Assembly (NCBI GenBank): GCA_021737945.1
Contig: JAIPCX010000007.1
Coordinates: forward strand, 52,737 to 116,736
Reading direction: 5' to 3'
DNA: 64,000 nucleotides
Source: Polynucleobacter sp.
GTDB lineage: Bacteria; Pseudomonadota; Gammaproteobacteria; Burkholderiales; Burkholderiaceae_D
Positions within the stretch are counted from its first letter, which is position 1, and each line of letters opens with the position of its first letter. Below are positions 47,233 through 55,910 of the stretch, piece after piece. The notes under the pieces are model-generated. The model worked only from the letters and a program-made list of their open reading frames with translations, searched no databases and had not been told where the DNA came from. The position numbers were made by a program, and so were the translations under genes.

Positions 47233-48516
47233 TTGGCAAAATCCACCTCATTCGTTAAGAGCATTCTGGCTTCCGCGCTGGTTGCAGCTTTTGCTGCGCC
47301 AAGCTTTGCCGACGAGAATCTGGAAAAGATCTCGGCAATGAAAAACACCAACACAGCTATCGACATTCCTACCGTTCCTCAGACCGGTGCGAACGTTGAA
47401 CAGCTCAAGGCTAACCTGAAGAAAATCAAGTTACCTGAAGGATTTAAGATCGAACTGTACGCAGTCGTTCCTGATGCACGTTACATGGCAGTTGCTCCTT
47501 CAACCAACATGCTGTTCGTTGGTACACGCAAAACCACCGTATGGGCAGTTACTGACCGTAACGGTGACATGACTGCTGACGAAGTTAAGCCTTTCGCACC
47601 TTCGATCAAATTCAAAAATCCTAACGGCGTTTGCTGGACTAAGGACGGTTTCTTGGTCGTGGTTGAATCAAACCGCGTTCTGAACTTCCCAGCTGCTGAA
47701 TACTTCTACGAAGGTCCGGACGTTGCAGTTATTACTGCAGTCAAAGAAGGCGGCCTGATTCCAGTTGAAGAGCAGTCATACAACCACACTGGCCGCGTTT
47801 GCCGTGTAGCTGATGATGGCAAGCTCTACGTTACTTTGGGTCAGCCATACAACGTTCAGCCTAAAGACAAAATCGACCTGTACAACAAAGTGGGTATCGG
47901 CGGTGTTGTTCGCTTGAACCCATTTGATGGTTCAGGACGTGAAGTGTATGCAATGGGCATGCGTAACCCAGCTGGTATCGACATCAACCCAAAAGACAAA
48001 ACAATCTGGACGACAGACAACCAGGTTGACGGTTTGGGTGATGACATTCCACCAGGCGAACTGAACCGCATCACCAAAGCTGGTGAGCATTTCGGTTTCC
48101 CATACTGGAACGGTCACTACAAAGTTGCAGGTTCACCTGCTGCTGCTGAACTGAAAGACATGAAAGAGCCAAAATCAACGTTCCCACAAGTTGAGTTTCC
48201 AGCTCACCAAGCTCAGCTCGGTATGTCTTTCTACACAGGCAAATCGTTCCCTAAGAAATATCAGGGCGGTATCTTCGTTGCTTCGCACGGCTCATGGAAC
48301 CGTACAGTTCCTAGCGGCTACCTGGTCAACTACGTTCCAGTGAACGCGGATGGCACAGCTGGCAAAGCAGAAGTGTTCGCAGAAGGCTTCATTGACGCAG
48401 CAACTAAGCGCGCTATCGGCCGCCCAGTTGACGTGGCTAACCTGCCTGATGGTTCGATTCTGGTATCCGATGACTACGCTGGCGCGCTCTATCGCATCAG
48501 CTACACCGGTAACTAA
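47233..48516 (+). CDS. PQQ-dependent sugar/sorbosone dehydrogenase
   Basis: A 427-residue secreted quinoprotein-type dehydrogenase from a TTG start after GGAGATTACA. The signal peptide ends SFADEN. Family motifs include NHTGRVCRVADDGKLYVTLG, MRNPAGIDINP, DDIPPGELNRI, FPAHQAQLGMSFY, SHGSWNRT and GRPVDVANLPDGSILVSDDYAG, characteristic of the GDH/sorbosone (PF07995) beta-propeller. The actual substrate and PQQ dependence are inferred. It is biased to codons such as GTT, GCT and AAA, suggesting high expression. A small cytochrome c gene follows, a likely electron acceptor. Confidence 0.88.
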   Translation: MAKSTSFVKSILASALVAAFAAPSFADENLEKISAMKNTNTAIDIPTVPQTGANVEQLKANLKKIKLPEGFKIELYAVVPDARYMAVAPSTNMLFVGTRKTTVWAVTDRNGDMTADEVKPFAPSIKFKNPNGVCWTKDGFLVVVESNRVLNFPAAEYFYEGPDVAVITAVKEGGLIPVEEQSYNHTGRVCRVADDGKLYVTLGQPYNVQPKDKIDLYNKVGIGGVVRLNPFDGSGREVYAMGMRNPAGIDINPKDKTIWTTDNQVDGLGDDIPPGELNRITKAGEHFGFPYWNGHYKVAGSPAAAELKDMKEPKSTFPQVEFPAHQAQLGMSFYTGKSFPKKYQGGIFVASHGSWNRTVPSGYLVNYVPVNADGTAGKAEVFAEGFIDAATKRAIGRPVDVANLPDGSILVSDDYAGALYRISYTGN

Positions 48517-48532
48517 TCGACTCTCGTAGTTT

Positions 48533-48595
48533 CACCGAGCAACGGCTCGGTGTTTTACGCAAAAACGCCTGCCCCGGTTTCTCGTGGCAGGCGTT
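48533..48595 (+). terminator. Two hairpins after the first dehydrogenase gene
   Basis: CACCGAGC/GCTCGGTG (48533-48540 and 48545-48552) followed by TTTT, then AACGCCTGCC/GGCAGGCGTT (48564-48573 and 48586-48595) followed by TTT. At least the second is a good intrinsic terminator. Confidence 0.8.
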
Positions 48596-48648
48596 TTTAA
48601 TTGACCTTATAGTTCGGCCTTCGCAAAAACAACTTTTCGATTTACATC

Positions 48649-48969
48649 ATGAAATCTGTCACTTTATTCTCAGTAGCAATCGTCTTTTCAGTTTTCACTA
48701 ACACCGCTCTGTCCGCAGAAAGAACGGGCGCCGAAATTGCACAAAGCTGCACCATGTGCCACGGTGAAAATGGACTTTCTAAAATGCCTGGCACACCGTC
48801 GCTAGCAGGACAGTCCGAAATTTATTTGGTTAATCAGTTGCGACACTTCCGCGATGGTCAACGTCAGCATGAGCAAATGAGCGTAATTGCCAAGCCGCTT
48901 AGCAATGCCGACATCGACAAGGTCTCAGCGTGGTTTGCACAATTTGAAGTGGAATTGAAAAAACGCTGA
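48649..48969 (+). CDS. Small class I cytochrome c
   Basis: A 106-residue periplasmic cytochrome with signal peptide (VAIVFSVFTNTALSA) and one heme site CTMCH in SCTMCHGENGLSKMPG. The C-terminal methionine ligand is probably in HEQMSVIAKPLS. It resembles cytochrome c553/c4-half proteins. Location after a predicted PQQ dehydrogenase suggests that it accepts electrons from it, although a terminator lies between the genes. Confidence 0.88.
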   Translation: MKSVTLFSVAIVFSVFTNTALSAERTGAEIAQSCTMCHGENGLSKMPGTPSLAGQSEIYLVNQLRHFRDGQRQHEQMSVIAKPLSNADIDKVSAWFAQFEVELKKR

Positions 48970-49372
48970 CACTCTCACCCCATGCAATTTTTACATGGGA
49001 GTTACTTAGAAACATATCTACGACAAAAGCCCGCGAAGTAACTGCGTGATTTTTTCGCTCTTAACTAGTTTGTGTTTTCGCCAGTTGCTGATTGATCGTC
49101 AGCTTTACGGTAACCGCGCGCGCGAAGGCTAATGTGCGCGGTTCTGGCCTGGGTCAGTGGCGGATGTCAAAGGTTGGGATAATCTGGCTAAGCAAGATTC
49201 ACTGTGAATCCAAATACAGAAGATACAAGTACTGCGCTTATCGACCAATAACTGGCCTGTGTGGTTTGAGCAATGATTTGTGCAGTGCTATGAGATTAAG
49301 ACGGTCATATCAGCAATAACGTTCACAGATCTTGTTGTGGCGCTGTGGTCGCTGCCATCACTTTAAATACGA
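48970..49372. other. Noncoding stretch in the dehydrogenase island
   Basis: About 400 bases with no convincing gene. A small hairpin CCCATG/CATGGG (about 48981-49002) follows the cytochrome c stop. A 75-codon frame at 49092-49319 looks non-coding. Nothing else recognised. Confidence 0.5.
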
Positions 49373-49768
49373 CTATTCAGAACAAACTTTTTCTAAAAGT
49401 TTGCCAGATATTTCCAAACTCGCCTTTACCTCTTTGTTGAACTCTGGAAATGTCCACACTAATTCATCATTATTAAAAGCGAACTGCTGTTTAGCACTGA
49501 CCGAATCTGATTCGCACGAAATGGTGTATTGAGTTACCGTACTGTTATATTGCAGACCCATTATGTCACGGTAGTTTTTGAAGATTGATTTAACTTTAAA
49601 CCGTTTTTTACCATCTGCACTTAAGTTTTTTTCTTTACTCAACAAAACTTGAGTCGAATTATCAATTGAAGTTTCGGTCCAATCCTCGCTTCTTGCAAAT
49701 ACAGAACTAAACAATAAAACCACCAACAAGATTTTATTCAAGTATCTGCGTTTGCCTGTCAAATACAT
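49373..49768 (-). CDS. Orphan secreted protein, surface-adhesin E-like
   Basis: A 131-residue exported protein. ATG 49768 places a signal peptide at the start (LNKILLVVLLFSSVFARS) although the ribosome-binding site is weak; the open frame extends to 50011 without coding character. The mature sequence EDWTETSIDN...YTISCESDSVSAKQ resembles short DUF/Adhesin_E-like proteins (W near the start, single buried Cys after YxIxC). AT-rich composition and AAA/TTT-rich codons differ from core genes. Function unknown. Confidence 0.5.
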   Translation of the reverse strand: MYLTGKRRYLNKILLVVLLFSSVFARSEDWTETSIDNSTQVLLSKEKNLSADGKKRFKVKSIFKNYRDIMGLQYNSTVTQYTISCESDSVSAKQQFAFNNDELVWTFPEFNKEVKASLEISGKLLEKVCSE

Positions 49769-50177
49769 AGAAGATTCTGCGCTGCCCCAACAGAAAACAT
49801 TTAGTTTGAAAAGAATCATTTTTGCTTTCTGCGAAAACAATAGTCCAATTGTATAAATTGAACCAGTCACACTTTGTTGGGGGGCATTTTGATTTGAAGG
49901 TGACTGCAGTTTATTACTTAAACTAAATATCAACAGCACAGTGTTGCTTATTGAGATGATCAGACCACATACATGTGGTCTGTTGATTTTTTTAAAACAG
50001 CTGTCTGACAAGTATTAGAAAATATTGAATAAGGTGTCTTGATACTTCAAAAAGTGCCTCATCATGTGAAAAATTTCGCGGTATCTTTTGGATTTTTACG
50101 AAACTTTATCTCTATTTTTTCTAAACATCTTAAAAAACTTAATTGCTGATCTAAATTTCATTTACAAAAAAACTGCT

Positions 50178-50501
50178 TCACTGAAGTGACAGCACCAGTT
50201 TTGCAATTTTTTGAGCATCTGCATCGGAAACTTGAGCCTGTGGCGGCATAATGTCTTCACCCCAAACACCTGTTCCACCTGCTTTAATTTTTGCCGCCAA
50301 TCGCTCAACTGCACCGCTGTCACCAGCATATTTTTCCGCCACCTCTTTTAAGTTCGGACCATACTTTCGTTTGTCGATAAGGTGACATGCAAGACAATTA
50401 TTTTTCTGCAGTAATAATTGAAGTTCACTATTATCAGCCTTCGCTGTGCTTACGCCGAAAGCTGAGCAGGTAACGAGAATCAATGCTAAGAGTCGCAACA
50501 T
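50178..50501 (-). CDS. Cytochrome c551/c552-like protein
   Basis: A 107-residue periplasmic single-heme cytochrome with signal peptide (LLALILVTCSAFGVSTAKA), heme motif CLACH in NNCLACHLIDKRKYGPNLKEVA and Met ligand in DIMPPQAQVSD. It is a small c551-type electron carrier. It is downstream of the second sugar dehydrogenase on the same strand, supporting an electron-acceptor role. Confidence 0.88.
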   Translation of the reverse strand: MLRLLALILVTCSAFGVSTAKADNSELQLLLQKNNCLACHLIDKRKYGPNLKEVAEKYAGDSGAVERLAAKIKAGGTGVWGEDIMPPQAQVSDADAQKIAKLVLSLQ

Positions 50502-50603
50502 TAAAAGTCCTCTATTGAAGTTGATTAAGATAATTTTAAAAGGGAAATGTTGGTCTTGAAAAGCAACAACTGTTGTACGTTTTTTTAGTTTAACTAGTCA
50601 TTC

Positions 50604-50640
50604 AAGGAAAAAAAATGCGCCACCTCTCGGCAGCGCATTT
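50604..50640 (-). terminator. Terminator of the second sugar dehydrogenase gene
   Basis: Minus-strand AAATGCGCTGCC and GGTGGCGCATTT pair (one G-T and one mismatch) over GAGA and are followed by about six T. It lies just after the stop at 50655. Confidence 0.7.
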
Positions 50641-50654
50641 ATTCAAACTGATGA

Positions 50655-51935
50655 TTAGTTTGGAGTTACTTTGTAGATCATGCCGCTTGCTTCATCTGCT
50701 ACATACAGTGCGCCGTCCGGACCCAATGACAGGTGACGGAAGCGACCAGCAAATGTAGGCCACATCAACTCTTCACGCTTAGACGATTTGCCGTCTTTGG
50801 AAATATCAAGAATGTCGATCCGGTTACCAGTTGGTGTTCCGTGGATACCAATACCAGCGTAACCAACTGCGAGACGACCTTCCCACTCTTTCCACTGTTT
50901 ACCTTGGAGCCAGACGCTGCCACACATACCCTGTGACAAGCCGTTGTTGTTCCAAGCCGGTTTCATCGCATTTGGATAGGCTTTCAGGTCTGTCATAGGC
51001 ATGAATGCAGCGCGTTCTTTAGGAGGCAATGCTCCCATTTGGTTTGGCGAGTAACCGCAATAGGCATCTGGGCACTCTGGGCGTCCGTTTACTTTATCGC
51101 GTGGATCCCAACCACCGTTACCACCGTTTTCCAGTTTGGTAACTTCATCAGAATGCCAAGGACCATTCTCGGAAACGTAGGGCTCATTGGTACCTGGACG
51201 GAAGGAGATACCTTGTGGATTGCGATGGCCATATGTGAAGATACGCTTATCGAAACCTGCTGGTGGTTTGTTGTCTGGTGCTGCTTTACCGTCACGATCA
51301 ACTCGCAATATCTTGCCGCGGAGTTGCGTTGGGCTTTGCGGGCCAGCACCATTGTGATTATCACCAATAGCTACATACAAGTATCCGTCAGCAGGGCTGA
51401 AGCGAATGCGGCCGCCATTATGTGCGCCCGGGCCACCAAATGGGTGGTTAGATTTTTTTGGCTTGTAGCCAAGGTCATTAATAATTTCAACAAGGTCTGA
51501 AACCTTAGAAAGGGAAGCGTCCACTTTCATACGCATAACGATGTTGTTGTAACCCTCGTATGTGCGGTTTGCGCCACGTGAGCTGGAGTATAGGTAGATG
51601 TAACGATTTGATGCGAATTCAGGATCGACAGCAACGCCTTGAACACCCGCTTGTCCATCGCAGAAGAGGTCATCCTTAGTTTGCGAATAACCGCTTGAAC
51701 CACCAACACCGAGCAACTTCTTTACATCGCCTGATGGCAAACGTACAGATAAGCCTTTGCACTTTTCTGTGTAGAACATAGTTCCATCTTTAAGGAATGC
51801 CATGTCCCAAGGTGATTCCGCTTGCTGGAAATTATCTGCCTTTACAGTGACAGCGGTAACTGTGCTTGCAAACATCATGGATGAAGCAGCAATCAGCGAT
51901 AAAGCACCGATCTTTGAAGTTATAGCTATTTTCAT
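50655..51935 (-). CDS. PQQ-dependent sugar dehydrogenase (Asd/YliI type)
   Basis: A 426-residue secreted PF07995 beta-propeller. ATG 51935 (after ATGGAGATAGA) gives a signal peptide ending TVTAV; the frame also opens at 51989. Motifs are ESPWDMAFLKDG, GAHNGGRIRFSPADGYLYVAIGDN, GKILRVDRDG, YGHRNPQGISFRPG, and FRHLSLGPDGALYVADEASG. Cysteine-rich insert (CPDAYCGYSPNQ) distinguishes it from the first dehydrogenase, so the two are not recent duplicates. It is oriented with a c551-like cytochrome downstream. Confidence 0.88.
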   Translation of the reverse strand: MKIAITSKIGALSLIAASSMMFASTVTAVTVKADNFQQAESPWDMAFLKDGTMFYTEKCKGLSVRLPSGDVKKLLGVGGSSGYSQTKDDLFCDGQAGVQGVAVDPEFASNRYIYLYSSSRGANRTYEGYNNIVMRMKVDASLSKVSDLVEIINDLGYKPKKSNHPFGGPGAHNGGRIRFSPADGYLYVAIGDNHNGAGPQSPTQLRGKILRVDRDGKAAPDNKPPAGFDKRIFTYGHRNPQGISFRPGTNEPYVSENGPWHSDEVTKLENGGNGGWDPRDKVNGRPECPDAYCGYSPNQMGALPPKERAAFMPMTDLKAYPNAMKPAWNNNGLSQGMCGSVWLQGKQWKEWEGRLAVGYAGIGIHGTPTGNRIDILDISKDGKSSKREELMWPTFAGRFRHLSLGPDGALYVADEASGMIYKVTPN

Positions 51936-51989
51936 TCTATCTCCATACTTTAGTTTGATTGATGAAGAAACAATTTCTTCTCGTGGCAT

Positions 51990-52313
51990 AAAAAGTGAGC
52001 GACCTTAGTATAAACACTACCAAGTTAATGGTAATTTAAACGTATTAAGTACGGCAGCACCCATTTCAATATTACATGTATAAAACGAAATATCAATAAA
52101 ATATTTTGCTTTAGCTTAGGAATATTTCCTAATCAAATAAAAACCACCCATTTAAATACCAAATTTTTTATCATAAGTTTTGATTGATTTTTTTATCAGT
52201 GTAATTACAATACTGCGCGTTGTTGAATTTACATCAAATTTGAATTTAAAACTAATAATGGCAAGATTTCACTGTCACTTTTAGCCGCTGCTACAGCCGG
52301 CAATATAAAGCCC
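51990..52313. other. AT-rich intergenic stretch
   Basis: About 320 bases of strongly AT-rich sequence upstream of the second dehydrogenase gene. No gene recognised. It probably holds that gene's promoter and marks the edge of the accessory island. Confidence 0.5.
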
Positions 52314-52645
52314 ATGTCGTGTTGACTAACGTTGGGCTACTTGCGATTCTGTCGTGGGCGCTTTTTCAAGGCCCGCCTGACAACAACAAGCTAGCACTGA
52401 GCTTAAGACAGAACCTGAACGAAACAATGTGGGTAGAACAAAAGCAGATGAGTCTTTATGTGCGATGCGTCATATGGGTGGCATGACGGGGCAAAATGTA
52501 ATTGCTCGCTTGGCCGATCAGTATCCTGATTACATCATCACGCATTAAGAAATTCTAGGCGCGCGCGCATAGCAATGACGCTGGTAACATGACTGGCGTG
52601 GTGCAAATCCTATCCGAGGAAATCATTACCAATCTTTCTCACAGG
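52314..52645 (+). pseudogene. Decayed class I cytochrome c gene
   Basis: Three frames together spell a cytochrome c related to the one at 48.6 kb. A hydrophobic start (NVGLLAILSWALFQG) lies in one frame from about 52322, followed by a frame change to KADESLCAMRHMGGMTGQNVIARLADQYPDYIIT at 52441-52545, a TAA at 52546, EILGARA, a TAG at 52570, and a +1 shift to SNDAGNMTGVVQILSEE. The heme motif CxxCH reads CAMRH: the second Cys has become Arg, one T-to-C change. Two stops and at least two frameshifts indicate inactivation. Confidence 0.75.
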
Positions 52646-52682
52646 AAAAGCTCGCTGTATTACTTGTTTCAATTACGTGTGC

Positions 52683-52708
52683 AAAGCCGGCGTAGGCCGG
52701 CTTTTTTT
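52683..52708 (+). terminator. Terminator upstream of terC
   Basis: AAAGCCGGC and GCCGGCTTT pair over GTAG and are followed by seven T on the plus strand (52702-52708). It would end any transcript of the decayed cytochrome c and lies just before the terC start. Confidence 0.85.
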
Positions 52709-52728
52709 GACCAAGGAACTAACAATTT

Positions 52729-53493
52729 ATGATGGACCTACTGCTGGATCCTAACGTGTGGGCTGCATTTCTCACGCTGACAGCCTTAGAGCTCGTGCTT
52801 GGGATAGACAATGTTATTTTCATTTCCATCCTAGTCGACAAGCTGCCGATTGAAAAACGCGAGCTAGCTCGGCGTATTGGTCTTTTTGGCGCCATGTTCA
52901 TGCGCATAGGCTTGTTAATGATTCTTGCCTGGCTAGTTGGGCTGACCGAACCCATCATCACAATAATGAACCAGAGTCTATCCGGACGCGACCTTGTTCT
53001 CCTGCTTGGTGGCTTATTTTTGCTCTGGAAAAGCGTGGGTGAAATTCACGAAACGATGGAAGGTTCTCACGACAGTTCGGGCCGCCCCGTCGCACACAAG
53101 TTTAGTGTAGTAATTATTCAAATTATGTTGATCGACATTGTTTTCTCACTCGACTCCATCATTACAGCGATTGGTATGGTCGAACAAATCAGCGTGATGA
53201 TAGCGGCAGTCATCGCATCAGTCGGATTAATGATGGTGTTTGCCAAAGCGATTGGTGAATTCGTATCAGCACACCCCACCATAAAAATGCTTGCGCTCGC
53301 ATTTTTAGTCGTGATTGGCGTCGTGTTGATTGCCGAAAGTCTAGGGCATCATGTACCCAAAGGCTACATCTATAGCGCGATGGCCTTTTCTGTAGCCGTA
53401 GAAATGCTTAATTTACGTATGCGTAAGCGTTCTGCCCGACCAGTTGATTTGATCGCTTCTTTGGCCGATCAAGATAACAAAGATCAAAAATAA
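52729..53493 (+). CDS. TerC family membrane protein
   Basis: A 254-residue inner-membrane protein with seven or so hydrophobic helices. TerC signatures are LTALELVLGIDNVIFISILVD near the start and DIVFSLDSIITAIGM mid-protein, both with acidic residues inside helices, as in metal-binding TerC/MeeF/Alx exporters. Family members affect tellurite resistance and manganese homeostasis; here the substrate is unknown. It may start at ATG 52732 instead. Confidence 0.9.
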   Translation: MMDLLLDPNVWAAFLTLTALELVLGIDNVIFISILVDKLPIEKRELARRIGLFGAMFMRIGLLMILAWLVGLTEPIITIMNQSLSGRDLVLLLGGLFLLWKSVGEIHETMEGSHDSSGRPVAHKFSVVIIQIMLIDIVFSLDSIITAIGMVEQISVMIAAVIASVGLMMVFAKAIGEFVSAHPTIKMLALAFLVVIGVVLIAESLGHHVPKGYIYSAMAFSVAVEMLNLRMRKRSARPVDLIASLADQDNKDQK

Positions 53494-53512
53494 TTGGCGC
53501 AATGGTTAGGTG

Positions 53513-54538
53513 TTAAACCAGTTCGGCATGGGATAGTTCGGATTTGATATAGGCATAAAAAACCGGAGCGGCAATCACTCCGGCTATCCCAAACAATGCC
53601 TCCATTACCAACATCGCCGATAGTAGTTCCCATGCGCGAGCATTGATTTTAGTGCCCACAATTTTGGCGTTCAAAAAATATTCTAACTTGTGGATCGTGA
53701 CTAGAAAAAGTAACGCCAATCCAGCTGTCGATAATGAGTGAGACAAGCTAATCACCACGATCACAGTGTTTGAAATTAAGTTACCAATCACAGGCAAGAG
53801 GCCGGCGACAAAAGTAACCAAAATCATTGTCTTGACGAAGGGTAATTGAATACCCGCCATCGGCAAAATAAGCAAAAGAAATACACCGGTAAAAACAGCA
53901 TTTATAGCCGCTATCTGAACTTGAGCAAAGACGATTTGTCGAAACGCTTGATGCAGATTGACGACTCGCTTATGCATGGCTGCCGCTAGCGGTTTAAAGT
54001 GATGTATGCGTGTGGTGTCATACAGCGCCGCCATCGCACCGATGACCATACCAATTATTAAGTGTGCGACCGTTCTGCCTGTTTGTTCTCCGATATGCTT
54101 AGCTTGCCCTGCATGCTCACGCATCCATGCTGTGAGTGTTTGCTGTAAGGCCTCTGCACTCTCCGGCAAATAGTCTGCTATCCATTCGGGAATTTGATTG
54201 CGCGACAGTTCAATCAAATCTGCCATTTTTTTTACTAAGACCGGGTAGCTGCCATCATCTGAAAGAAAAAATGCGAGAGGAAACCAAAGTACCAGCGTCA
54301 ACAATAAAACAATCACCGATCCAAGCACCGCTACCGATGTTAATTTCGCCTTCTGATTACTCATGCGCGAACTCAATGCCGGTGCGATCAAATGAACTAG
54401 GGCATATACCAGTAAACCCGAATACAACGCAGCTAACAATCCAGAATGTAGTATCAGCAGCAGTGCAGCGCCAGCTAATAAAAACGAAGCCAACTCAGTG
54501 GAGCTTAATTTTTTGATGTCTGACATACGTTCGTGCAT
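53513..54538 (-). CDS. AI-2E family transporter (PerM-like)
   Basis: A 341-residue multi-pass membrane protein of the AI-2E/PerM exporter family, with hydrophobic N-terminal helices, a soluble central loop (SRNQIPEWIADYLPESAEALQ), LIIGMVIGAMAALYD, VAGLLPVIGNLISNTVIV and LEYFLNAKIVGTKINARAWELLSAM. The start may instead be ATG 54526. Cargo of most members is not known. Confidence 0.85.
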   Translation of the reverse strand: MHERMSDIKKLSSTELASFLLAGAALLLILHSGLLAALYSGLLVYALVHLIAPALSSRMSNQKAKLTSVAVLGSVIVLLLTLVLWFPLAFFLSDDGSYPVLVKKMADLIELSRNQIPEWIADYLPESAEALQQTLTAWMREHAGQAKHIGEQTGRTVAHLIIGMVIGAMAALYDTTRIHHFKPLAAAMHKRVVNLHQAFRQIVFAQVQIAAINAVFTGVFLLLILPMAGIQLPFVKTMILVTFVAGLLPVIGNLISNTVIVVISLSHSLSTAGLALLFLVTIHKLEYFLNAKIVGTKINARAWELLSAMLVMEALFGIAGVIAAPVFYAYIKSELSHAELV

Positions 54539-54564
54539 TCAAAATATTAGGGGGGTGCCACAAG

Positions 54565-54597
54565 AAAAAAAACCGCCCGCAGTTTCCTGCGAGCGGT
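54565..54597 (-). terminator. Terminator of the Tim44-domain gene
   Basis: On the minus strand ACCGCTCGCAG pairs with CTGCGGGCGGT (one mismatch) over GAAA and is followed by eight T. It lies after the stop at 54663. Confidence 0.85.
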
Positions 54598-54662
54598 ATT
54601 TAATGACTTACTAATCGAAGCGAAGAAAGTGCATAAATGCCTTTCGTCACAGCGCAGAAAAA

Positions 54663-55547
54663 TTAGCTCTGCTGCAGACCCGCCAACAACCAGCCGCCTT
54701 GTCCTGAAACCGGTTTTTCCAACACCCACGTTTCACTAAACGCTTCAGCCGTTGCATTTTCCGATTCGCGCACCATGCCATGAAAACGAACGCTAGCAAT
54801 ATATGCATCAGATGTCGTTTCTACACCCAGCATTTCTGCTTCCAAGCTAACGACATCCGTATGATTGGCGGTTGTTCCTCGCTCAGTAAGCTGCATCTTC
54901 AACTCAGCAAACATCTCGGGGGTAGTGAATTCACGAATATCATTGACATCTGCTTTATCCCACGCTGCCTGCATACGAATAAAGTTTGTTTTCGCACTGC
55001 GAAGGAAACCGGCTGTATCAAATCCCGCTGGAACGGTCTGCGTCTGACCACTGTCCCATTGCACAGGTGCAGGTCCTCCCGAAGCTTGGCCTAAATTCGA
55101 ACCAATCTCAGGGGTTGCAACGCGCTGGGAAGGCACATCTGCATATGGAGTTGCAAAGGAAGGCTGCGGCGCGGCGGCTCCTGATCTGCGAGCCAATAGG
55201 CGGACGATAAAAAATATGGCCAAGCCAATCAAAGCAATCATCAAAAAGCTGCTTATCATGCTACCAAGCTCGGCGCCCATACCAAAGTGGGACATCAAAG
55301 CCCCTATGCCAAGACCCAATAGTGCGCCACCGACGATGCCCCTCCACGGACTAGCAGGTGCTGGAGCTGCAGGTGCTGCTGGACGAGGGGCCTGCTGACC
55401 TGCATTCTGCATGGGTGCAGGCTTAGCTGGACTCGGCGAGGATTTTCCAAATGAGCCTCCGCCTCCCAAGCGCTTTGCCTCCACGTTAGTAATACCGCCT
55501 GTCATACCCAACATCACAATCATCAGTGCTACCCAAAGCTTTTTCAT
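54663..55547 (-). CDS. Tim44-domain membrane protein
   Basis: A 294-residue protein from ATG 55547, which has a textbook GGAGGAACC site; the frame also opens at 55586. An N-terminal signal/anchor (VALMIVMLGMTGG) precedes a Pro/Ala/Gly-rich segment, hydrophobic helices (IVGGALLGLGIGALMSHFGMGA and MISSFLMIALIGLAIFFIVRLL in part) and a C-terminal Tim44-like domain (FIRMQAAWDKADVNDIREF...WVLEKPVSG). Bacterial Tim44-like proteins have no fixed function. Confidence 0.88.
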   Translation of the reverse strand: MKKLWVALMIVMLGMTGGITNVEAKRLGGGGSFGKSSPSPAKPAPMQNAGQQAPRPAAPAAPAPASPWRGIVGGALLGLGIGALMSHFGMGAELGSMISSFLMIALIGLAIFFIVRLLARRSGAAAPQPSFATPYADVPSQRVATPEIGSNLGQASGGPAPVQWDSGQTQTVPAGFDTAGFLRSAKTNFIRMQAAWDKADVNDIREFTTPEMFAELKMQLTERGTTANHTDVVSLEAEMLGVETTSDAYIASVRFHGMVRESENATAEAFSETWVLEKPVSGQGGWLLAGLQQS

Positions 55548-55586
55548 GGTTCCTCCAAAGGACAAACACGCGGAAAAAATCCGCAC

Positions 55587-55910
55587 AACACAATAACGTA
55601 TGACCGCATTCTACTCAAACTCGGCGGGAATGCTCGAATTACCACCAAACTCTACAAGGTCGTAATTCAATCCCCTGACGTTAGGTGCCTGGCCGTCATC
55701 AAACCGCGACGCCAAATCCACTCCGAGGCACTTATATGTATGGCTTGAGACGGTTTTTTCTAGACGTCAGATAAAAATCTATCGATTATTTTAGTGTAAT
55801 AGGCACAGGCTATCTTATTAATAAAAACTATCAAATTTACCGATTGATTAATGTTGCCTATGATCCGCTCCTCAGTACTAATTATTTAACCACCCCTAAG
55901 GAGTAAAACC
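55587..55910. other. Intergenic region upstream of ahpC
   Basis: A 324-base AT-rich region between divergent genes with no ORF of note. It contains a candidate OxyR box near 55800 and ends with the strong ahpC ribosome-binding site (AAGGAG). Confidence 0.6.
55799..55831 (+). promoter_or_regulatory. Candidate OxyR binding site upstream of ahpC
   Basis: ATAG (55799) and CTAT (55810) are spaced by 11 bases as in the OxyR motif, and a third element ATAA (55821) sits a further 11 bases on. The fourth element is off register (CTAT at 55828 rather than 55832). Position ~110 bases before the ahpC ATG fits peroxide control; evidence is partial. Confidence 0.4.

Noticed and set aside
49092..49319. 75-codon frame in the gap after the cytochrome c gene
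   Set aside because: No start signal, no domain, odd composition; looks like noncoding DNA.
46911..49372. Transposon ends around the dehydrogenase island
   Set aside because: No inverted terminal repeats, target duplications or transposase remnants were seen; transfer is inferred from content only.
51039..51500. 153-codon plus-strand frame inside the second dehydrogenase gene
   Set aside because: Low-complexity Trp/Ile-rich translation that mirrors the real gene; shadow frame.
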